Assembly (NCBI GenBank): GCA_038239345.1
Contig: JBBSEX010000016.1
Coordinates: forward strand, 62,001-126,000
Length of the DNA: 64,000 bases
Direction of reading: 5' to 3'
Origin: JBBSEX01 sp038239345
GTDB lineage: Bacteria; Acidobacteriota; Terriglobia; Bryobacterales; Bryobacteraceae
The notes under the pieces were generated by a model that worked only from the letters and a program-made list of their open reading frames with translations, searched no databases and had not been told where the DNA came from. This document shows positions 60,601 to 64,000 of the stretch, in pieces. The translations under genes were made by a program, and so were the position numbers. The stretch's first letter is position 1. Every line of letters begins with the position of its first letter.

Positions 60601-60951
60601 TTCTTCGGCCGTATCCTGGTGCGCGGCGGCGGCCGCGGCCTTCTCATCCGAACGCGGCCTGGTAATTTCCGGGGAAGGCCGGGATGCCTCGGGAGAGGTC
60701 TCCTCGTGTTCCGCCGGTTCATTCAGAACAGCCACGGCTGAGCCTTCGTCCGATTCGGAATCGGCGTCGTAAGAGCGGCCCGGCACGTGATCGTCGTGCA
60801 AACGGGTCTTGATCTTGATGGCCACGTCTTCATCGATGGAGCTGGAATGGGTCTTCTTTTCAGAGACGCCATACTCGGGGAGAAGTTCCAGGATTTTCCC
60901 TGGTTTTACCTCCAGTTCCCGTGCCAGCTCATTGATGCGGATCTTCTTCAT
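57676..60951 (-). CDS. infB: translation initiation factor IF-2
   Basis: IF-2 is the GTPase that brings initiator tRNA to the ribosome. The protein is 1091 residues from ATG 60951 (MKKIRINELARELEVKPGKI), the typical IF-2_N start. A very long Pro/Ala/Gln-rich low-complexity linker spans about residues 90-480. Then come a second IF-2_N (ITVKELSEKLGVKANHVIKK), the G domain with GHVDHGKT at 601-608, DTPGHE and NKID, and domains II-IV ending LKAGDTMEAFMSERVPTEL. A TTG at 61023 in the same frame overlaps the nusA stop (TTGA), so a 24-residue-longer form is possible, but neither start has a ribosome-binding site. Many opposite-strand ORFs over the linker are composition artefacts. Confidence 0.95.
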   Translation of the reverse strand: MKKIRINELARELEVKPGKILELLPEYGVSEKKTHSSSIDEDVAIKIKTRLHDDHVPGRSYDADSESDEGSAVAVLNEPAEHEETSPEASRPSPEITRPRSDEKAAAAAAHQDTAEEPATDESAENSGNGRLAAKPLRPPLAGMVGHRESPPLRPPTPPVIPTPPRQAIRVPQPPAPPVQTPPVQTQPLQSQHGTPTPPAMPAPPVTAHAPGAPAPHSPTPPPTAPAPPTSALTTTAPQQTATQPGVPLMPRTPLAPQARRPVPTIPAKPVPTLSPRPGQILSGPRQPLPEGTGEGLRQPTVAPGFPRQAPSMPAPPRTPAPPRQGPPISQTTPSTGQQQNAQGTAPRPPLRPSLAGQPAARPIVPPRPDLVARLTKPPMAPPAPAAPRPGMPNRPQASPTPGQPIYRGPIRPGQPMMRGPGGPGSPSGPSYTPSGPGGPQNRGPRRLLHPTSPMRIEPASPVPADTQRRHQTKPGGVRPGEHRRETEREGKMYRQVSRRDQPAPPPVIDREITIADGITVKELSEKLGVKANHVIKKLVERKIFATINQTLDTKLAEELSRDFGASTNKVSFEEESTQEIVLAEDDKDLVKRGPVVTIMGHVDHGKTSLLDAIRVANVAGREAGGITQHIGAYRVEKNGQFIVFIDTPGHEAFTRMRARGAKVTDIVVLVVSADDGVMPQTLEAIDHAKAAGVPIIVAINKIDKPDAQPERIKQQLADRGLLAEDWGGDVVMVPVSAKAKTNLDLLLEMILLVADVQDLKASPGRPGVGWVLESQLDKGRGPVPTVLVRNGTLRVGDYFICGSVFGKVRAMFDDRGAPVREAGPSVPVEVLGLDSMPDVGDSFQVVTDTAKAKQIVIYRESKARDIAMQKGKLTLDQLHDRLREGETKELNIVLKADVGGTAEVISDSLQALSNDEVKVRVLRSGVGAITESDVLLASTSSAIIIGFNVKPERNAAAVADKEKVEIRLHSIIYNLTDEVKKAMTGMLDPVFKEVYQGRISVREVFRITKVGVVAGCMVTDGFIKRDSLVRVTREGVVVHTGRVDTLKRFKNDVSEVKTGFECGIALSNFQELKAGDTMEAFMSERVPTEL

Positions 60952-61019
60952 ATGTGAAACAGCGTCGCTCTCGACAGCTTGTATTTCGTCTCGAGTCATC
61001 ACGTGGTAAGGGGGATTTG

Positions 61020-62567
61020 TCAACTTCCGGAAGTTGGCTTATCCGCGTCCTTTATGTTAACAGATTCGGCCTCATGGCCCGGAGTCGTCTCGGCGTGGTT
61101 ATCGTTCCCGCTCTCATGCCCGGCGTGTTGCGGGGCTTCGACTTCCTGTGTTTCTACCGGCTCTTCCACCACTGCTTCCGTTTCCCCGGCAGCGGCGTCG
61201 AGAGCTTCTTCTTCGTGTACACCGTCTCCGTCCACGACGGCTTCGGCGGACGACTCCGGCGCCAGTTCTTCGTCCAGCGCCAGTTGCCCTTCGACTGGTT
61301 CTTCAAACTGAACGTAATACCCATTGACCGCGAACTGGATTTTCTCGATCATTTCCAAGTCGATACCAGGAATTACTTCCAGATCTTCGGGCGTCATGGC
61401 ACCCAGCCGCTCTACGGTCGGAATCCCCGATTCGAGCAGCTTTTCCACAATCGACTCAGCCAGGCCGTGATCGATCAAAACCGATACCGGCGCGCCCGGA
61501 ATCACCAGCGCCGCCATTTGCGATTCCACTTCCTGGCGCTTTTCTTCTTCGCTCTTGATATCGATTCGCCACCCAAGCAGCTTTGCCGCCAGGCGGACGT
61601 TCTGGCCCTTCTTGCCAATCGCCAGCGACAGTTGTGTGTCGTCGACAATCACTTCCATATGCTTGTCGCCGCCAGAGACAACGGAAACGCGGGAGATCTT
61701 GGCAGGACTCAGAGCATGCGTGGCAAACACCACCGAATCGTCGGAATGCTCAATGATGTCGATCTTTTCGCCGCGCAGTTCGCGGATAATCGATTGCACC
61801 CGCATGCCCTTCATTCCGACACAGGCGCCCACGCAATCCACATCGCGATCGCGGCTTAAGACCGCAATCTTTGTGCGTTCCCCGGCCTCTCGGGCACAGC
61901 CCTTAATGATTACCGTGTTGTCGTAAATTTCCGGGACTTCCTGTTCGAAGAGGCGCATTACCAGTTCCGGCGCCGCCCGGGAGACGATCACGCCGGAATT
62001 CTTGCCGGCCTTTTCCACGCTCTTAATTACGCAGCGAACCCGTTCGCCGACACTGAAATTTTCCAGTTTCGACTGCTCTTTCTTTAGCAAACGCGCTTCC
62101 GTCTTGCCCAGATCCAGAACCAGGTCCTGCCCCTCCAGACGCTTTACGGTGCAGTTCACCAATTCGCCCACGCGGCCCGAGTATTCGGAGAAAATCGTGT
62201 CCCGTTCGGCCTCGCGGACCTTCTGCAAAATCACTTGTTTCGCGGTTTGCGCGGAGATACGTCCCAGGGCCTCGGTGGGTTTCGCGACGCGGAACTCGGA
62301 ATCGATCTGGGCCCCCGAATCGACGCGCAAAGCATCGCTCAAAGAAATCTCCCTGATGGGATCCTGCACTTCGCTCACTACCCGCCGCACACCATAAATG
62401 AGGATGGCGCCCGTACGTTCGTCCAACTCCGCCACCAAGTCCTCGGCCGTCCGGAAATGTTTCCGCGCGGCAACCAGCATAGCGTCCTTGACGGCATCAA
62501 GGACGATCTTCGGCTCGATACCTTTCTCTTTGCTCAAGATCTCAATAGACTGGTAAATACTCGCCAC
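61020..62567 (-). CDS. nusA: transcription termination/antitermination factor NusA
   Basis: NusA binds RNA polymerase and controls pausing, termination and antitermination. The protein is 515 residues from GTG 62567, which has AAGGAG 8 bp upstream; a TTG at 62585 adds six residues covering that site and is rejected. Order: N-terminal polymerase-binding domain (IYQSIEILSKEKGIEPKIVL), S1 domain (GELVNCTVKRLEGQDLVLDL), two KH domains (AGERTKIAVLSRDRDVDCVG and LAIGKKGQNVRLAAKLLGWR). An acidic tail of about 90 residues, rich in Glu and Ala, follows after FAVNGYYVQFEEPVEG. Its stop sits 68 bp before the infB ATG. Confidence 0.95.
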   Translation of the reverse strand: MASIYQSIEILSKEKGIEPKIVLDAVKDAMLVAARKHFRTAEDLVAELDERTGAILIYGVRRVVSEVQDPIREISLSDALRVDSGAQIDSEFRVAKPTEALGRISAQTAKQVILQKVREAERDTIFSEYSGRVGELVNCTVKRLEGQDLVLDLGKTEARLLKKEQSKLENFSVGERVRCVIKSVEKAGKNSGVIVSRAAPELVMRLFEQEVPEIYDNTVIIKGCAREAGERTKIAVLSRDRDVDCVGACVGMKGMRVQSIIRELRGEKIDIIEHSDDSVVFATHALSPAKISRVSVVSGGDKHMEVIVDDTQLSLAIGKKGQNVRLAAKLLGWRIDIKSEEEKRQEVESQMAALVIPGAPVSVLIDHGLAESIVEKLLESGIPTVERLGAMTPEDLEVIPGIDLEMIEKIQFAVNGYYVQFEEPVEGQLALDEELAPESSAEAVVDGDGVHEEEALDAAAGETEAVVEEPVETQEVEAPQHAGHESGNDNHAETTPGHEAESVNIKDADKPTSGS

Positions 62568-62598
62568 GCTGGACACTCCTTCCAACCAAATTCCGATT

Positions 62599-62642
62599 GC
62601 ATCGTCCCAGTACCCATGCCGCGGATAAAGGCGGGACGATGC
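62599..62642 (-). other. 10-bp inverted repeat between rimP and nusA
   Basis: GCATCGTCCC at 62599-62608 pairs perfectly with GGGACGATGC at 62633-62642, with a 24-nt loop, inside the 104-bp gap between rimP and nusA. On the transcript this follows a small GAAA-tetraloop hairpin (CGGC-GAAA-GCCG, 62642-62653). No T run follows, so it is more likely an mRNA processing or stability element than a terminator. Confidence 0.5.
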
Positions 62643-62671
62643 GGCTTTCGCCGACCTAAATTTTTACGCTT

Positions 62672-63148
62672 TTACCACTCGAACTTCAGATTTGCTTTTT
62701 CCACCTGATCGAGCGCAATCGGCATACTCTTGCCGGCGGCTGCTTCAAGTGTAATGATTCCATCGGAGAAGGCCGTCAAAACTCCTTCAAAACGACGCTG
62801 ATTCTCCACCGGATCCCGCAGAACCACCTTGATCTTGCTCCCCAGGAACCGCTCAAAGTCACGGGGCTTGGTGAGCTTTCTCTCCAGGCCGGGCGAACTC
62901 ACTTCCAGCGTGTAGCCGGCTCCAGGTATGACGTTCTCCACATCCAGAATCGTTCCAACCTGCTGCGATACCAATTCACAATCGGAATGAGTGACGCCTT
63001 CGGGCTTATCGATATAGATCCTTACAACGCGAGCCCCGCCGCCCCCAAGCACCAGCGTCTCGACCACCTCGAGGCCTTCGGAAGAAGCTACCCGCTCGGC
63101 GATTTCGCCGATTTGACTAACGATCGTGTCCCGGTTGCGCTCAGCCAT
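62672..63148 (-). CDS. rimP: ribosome maturation factor RimP
   Basis: RimP aids 30S subunit assembly. The protein is 158 residues from ATG 63148. The N-terminal domain has EGLEVVETLVLGGGGARVVR and IYIDKPEGVTHSDCELVSQQ; VIPGAGYTLEVSSPGLERKL is the family hallmark, and the C-terminal Sm-like domain ends PIALDQVEKANLKFEW. A longer frame to GTG 63208 would translate straight through the terminator-like hairpin at 63171-63192 and is rejected. It is the first gene of the rimP-nusA-infB operon. No tRNA-fMet gene lies upstream, unlike in E. coli. Confidence 0.94.
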   Translation of the reverse strand: MAERNRDTIVSQIGEIAERVASSEGLEVVETLVLGGGGARVVRIYIDKPEGVTHSDCELVSQQVGTILDVENVIPGAGYTLEVSSPGLERKLTKPRDFERFLGSKIKVVLRDPVENQRRFEGVLTAFSDGIITLEAAAGKSMPIALDQVEKANLKFEW

Positions 63149-63170
63149 TCTAGTCAGGGTATCGGGCAAT

Positions 63171-63192
63171 AAAAAAGTGGGCTTTCGCCCAC
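63171..63192 (-). terminator. intrinsic-terminator-like hairpin in rimP leader
   Basis: On the reverse strand, GTGGGC (63192-63187) and GCCCAC (63182-63177) form a perfect 6-bp stem closed by a GAAA tetraloop, followed at once by six T residues (63176-63171). It lies about 22 bp before the rimP start and only about 18 nt downstream of the start point predicted from the -10 box at 63217-63222. This fits an attenuator in the operon leader, or a terminator for transcription coming from further upstream. Confidence 0.75.
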
Positions 63193-63216
63193 TGATACGG
63201 TTCGACACCTAGGAAC

Positions 63217-63222
63217 AGTATA
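63217..63222 (-). promoter_or_regulatory. candidate -10 box for rimP-nusA-infB operon
   Basis: TATACT on the reverse strand at 63222-63217 in the 161-bp gap between the divergent rimP and WG-repeat genes. A weak CTGACG lies 20 bp upstream as a possible -35, longer than ideal. Transcription would start near 63210, just ahead of the hairpin. Confidence 0.4.
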
Positions 63223-63309
63223 CACCGTTTGCAGAAATCGTGCGTCAGCGCCGCCCCCTGTGAGCTAAATCCGCGAAAATTTGCGCTCTATCAGATGTAG
63301 GAGCCTTGT

Positions 63310-64000
63310 ATGAGTAACTGGCTTTATCCGATCCGTGAACAAAACTGTTTTGGATTCATCGATATCCAAGGTAACGTCGTAGTGCCGCCGACTTTTGAAG
63401 CCGTGGCGAATTCCGTCCGCAACTGACAAGAATTACCGCTGCCGGGCAATCAGGTTATATGGATAATGCGGGAATTGTTGTCGTCGCGCCGGAGTACGAA
63501 ACGGCCACCGATTTTTTCGAAGACCGGGCCATCGTGACGCGTGGAGACCGGTCATGGATTCTGGATGAACAGGGCCAGCGCGTAGCGGAAACCTCCTATC
63601 GTATCCAGGGCGACTTCCATGACGGCCTGGTACGGATGGAGTCCGGCGGACTTTTCGGTTTCCTCGATCGATCGGGACAGGTAGCGATTCACCCGTGTTT
63701 TGACCGGGCCTCGCAGTTTGAGGGCGGATTTGCCGCAGTAACCGCTGGCGGAGAATGCTTTTGGATCGATACACTTGGCGAGAAAGTGAACGCGCGGCAA
63801 AACGAACCCAATTTGGCTCCGGCGGCGGATCTCGTCCGCACCCAAGTGGATGGGCGCTATGGTTACGCCGACCCCTCGGGCAAACTGATCATCGTGCCTA
63901 AATTCCTCTGTGCAGCGGACTTCCAGCACGATCTGGCATTCGTCATGACCGAAGCGGGGCTGGCTTACATCGACAAGACTGGTGGGTTCGTTTGGCAGGA
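63310..64000 (+). pseudogene. WG-repeat protein gene with single-base frameshift, 3' end cut by window
   Basis: WG repeats are beta-propeller-like units of about 30 residues. The gene starts at ATG 63310 with AGGAG at 63298-63302, 7 bp upstream, and reads MSNWLYPIREQNCFGFIDIQ, GNVVVPPTFEAVANSVRN and stops at TGA (63424-63426). The following sequence is open in another frame to the window end and clearly continues the repeats (RITAAGQSGYMDNAGIVVVA, SGGLFGFLDRSGQVAIHPCF, DGRYGYADPSGKLIIVPKFL). Adding one T in AATTCC near 63410 restores ANFRPQLTRITAAG. So either a one-base deletion broke the gene or the base was lost in sequencing. Function of WG proteins is largely unknown. Confidence 0.78.

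Noticed and set aside
59568..60741. Several long forward-strand ORFs opposite infB
   Set aside because: They lie over the Pro/Ala-rich linker of IF-2, are Arg/Gly/Ser-rich, have no known motifs and no ribosome-binding sites; they are composition artefacts.
63149..63208. GTG start 20 codons upstream for rimP
   Set aside because: It would be translated through a terminator hairpin and T run, and RimP proteins normally begin near the ATG at 63148.
1..64000. tRNA, rRNA, CRISPR array, insertion sequence or prophage
   Set aside because: Gaps between genes are short and were read on both strands; no cloverleaf-like, spacer-repeat, transposase or integrase pattern was seen.

Overview
The window reads as chromosome from a diderm, LPS-making bacterium, most likely an Acidobacteriota of the Solibacter/Bryobacter type. 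This is inferred from a 1063-residue TonB-dependent receptor with an N-terminal carboxypeptidase-regulatory-like domain, an exported DUF6807 ('PmoA') protein, LpxD, BamA and Skp in one genome, and moderately GC-rich sequence with tightly packed, often overlapping genes. No rRNA, tRNA, CRISPR array, insertion sequence or phage gene was found.

Layout. 1-7037: a tight forward run of lpxD (cut by the left edge), a LOG-family phosphoribohydrolase, a SpoIIE-type phosphatase, an exported glycoamylase-fold (GH144-like) hydrolase and, after a 223-bp non-coding leader, an ABC exporter. The exporter overlaps by 4 bp a 1496-residue cyclic-beta-1,2-glucan-synthase-like protein (7034-11524). 11534-13762: a TetR regulator, then an overlapping operon of ECF sigma factor, zinc-binding anti-sigma factor and CpxP/CnrX-like periplasmic protein. 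13704-17248: a membrane GGDEF-EAL protein and an acyl-CoA carboxylase beta subunit. 17610-23897: a polysaccharide cluster with a WecA-like initiating transferase, two GT2 glycosyltransferases and two WbaP-like sugar transferases that both lack the catalytic Asp-Glu pair. 23894-29186: TonB-dependent receptor, molybdopterin-domain protein with a premature stop, aldehyde dehydrogenase. 29227-36293 (reverse): YnjB-like ABC importer, SDR, exported acetamidase/formamidase, a small membrane protein, Skp and GroES. 36413-49726 (forward apart from one gene): glnE, EamA transporter, PNPOx-like protein, TPR protein, dgt, DUF6807 protein, a badly decayed MFS pseudogene, peptidase U32, Nudix, DUF2461 (reverse), murB. 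49770-63148 (reverse): skp-bamA, hemG, hemE, apbE, rbfA, DUF503, infB, nusA, rimP, with a terminator-like hairpin in the rimP leader. 63310-64000: a WG-repeat gene broken by a one-base deletion and cut by the right edge.

How the genes fit together. Envelope building dominates: lipid A (LpxD), outer-membrane assembly (BamA, two Skp paralogues), peptidoglycan (MurB), surface glycan (17.6-23.9 kb) and probably periplasmic beta-1,2-glucan (3.6-11.5 kb). The translation/transcription operon rimP-nusA-infB-DUF503-rbfA continues into flavin and haem genes. The observations most worth a second look are the paired, active-site-less sugar transferases, the glucan synthase without its usual GH94 phosphorylase module beside an exporter and a stand-alone hydrolase, the rimP attenuator-like leader, and three genes broken by nonsense or frameshift changes.
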